Shown here in pieces: positions 5,508 through 5,657 of a stretch of DNA of 5,657 bases; the stretch's first letter is position 1, and every line of letters starts with the position of its first letter. Source of the stretch: CAZYMF01 sp964648215. Its GTDB lineage: Bacteria; Desulfobacterota; Binatia; HRBIN30; JACQVA1. The notes beneath the pieces were generated by a model. It ran no database searches. It saw nothing but the letters and a program-made list of their open reading frames with translations, and was not told the origin of the DNA. Position numbers and translations under genes: made by a program. Location: assembly GCA_964648215.1 (NCBI GenBank), contig CAZYMF010000277.1, forward strand, positions 1 to 5,657, read 5' to 3'.

Positions 5508-5657
5508 CTCGCTCGGGAGTGATCGACGACGCTTACAACACGAGGCGTTGGGGAGACAAGCGGAGCGCGGCGAATCGGTCGCACCTGTCCGAGATCTTCT
5601 CCGCCGGGCATCCGACTCCAAGGGCAGGTCGAGGAGTAGACGGTCCTGCATCCCCGG

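Noticed and set aside
4892..5611. Minus-strand open frames (for example 3935-4792, 4892-5611) overlapping the acyl-CoA synthetase
   Set aside because: Same strand but a different frame from the ligase, with Arg/Gly-rich translations lacking motifs; the ligase frame carries every family motif.

Overview
The window is GC-rich bacterial DNA with densely packed genes. It contains a run of exactly 100 N (3230-3329), the usual scaffold-gap filler, so it is probably a metagenomic or draft scaffold from an uncultivated high-GC bacterium. Nothing in it fixes the taxon.

Layout: (1) 77-1387 (+) encodes an FAD-dependent amine/amino-acid oxidoreductase of the DAO superfamily. (2) 1388-1853 has no convincing gene but holds two hairpins and, at its end, a candidate promoter with a short direct repeat. 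(3) 1854-2524 (+) is a translationally coupled type II toxin-antitoxin pair: a ribbon-helix-helix (VapB-like) antitoxin and a PIN-domain (VapC) toxin. (4) 2581-3192 (+) encodes a thioredoxin-fold DsbA/FrnE-family protein. Its active-site CPWC motif reads TGA-Pro-Trp-Cys, with a SECIS-like hairpin just downstream, so it is most likely a selenoprotein. (5) After the gap, 3331-3701 (+) is a second toxin-antitoxin pair in toxin-first order: the 3' end of a RelE/ParE-type toxin and a complete Phd/YefM antitoxin. (6) 3702-3945 is a convergent intergenic region with small inverted repeats. (7) 5496-3946 (-) is a complete fatty-acid/carboxylate acyl-CoA synthetase of the ANL superfamily with a strong ribosome binding site.

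The genes do not form one pathway. The oxidoreductase and the CoA ligase are ordinary catabolic enzymes on opposite strands, with two unrelated toxin-antitoxin modules between them, as is common in plastic chromosomal regions. The main result is the DsbA-family gene: a standard gene caller would start it at GTG 2644 and lose the whole redox motif. If the TGA is selenocysteine, the organism must carry selA, selB, selC and selD elsewhere; none is in this window.
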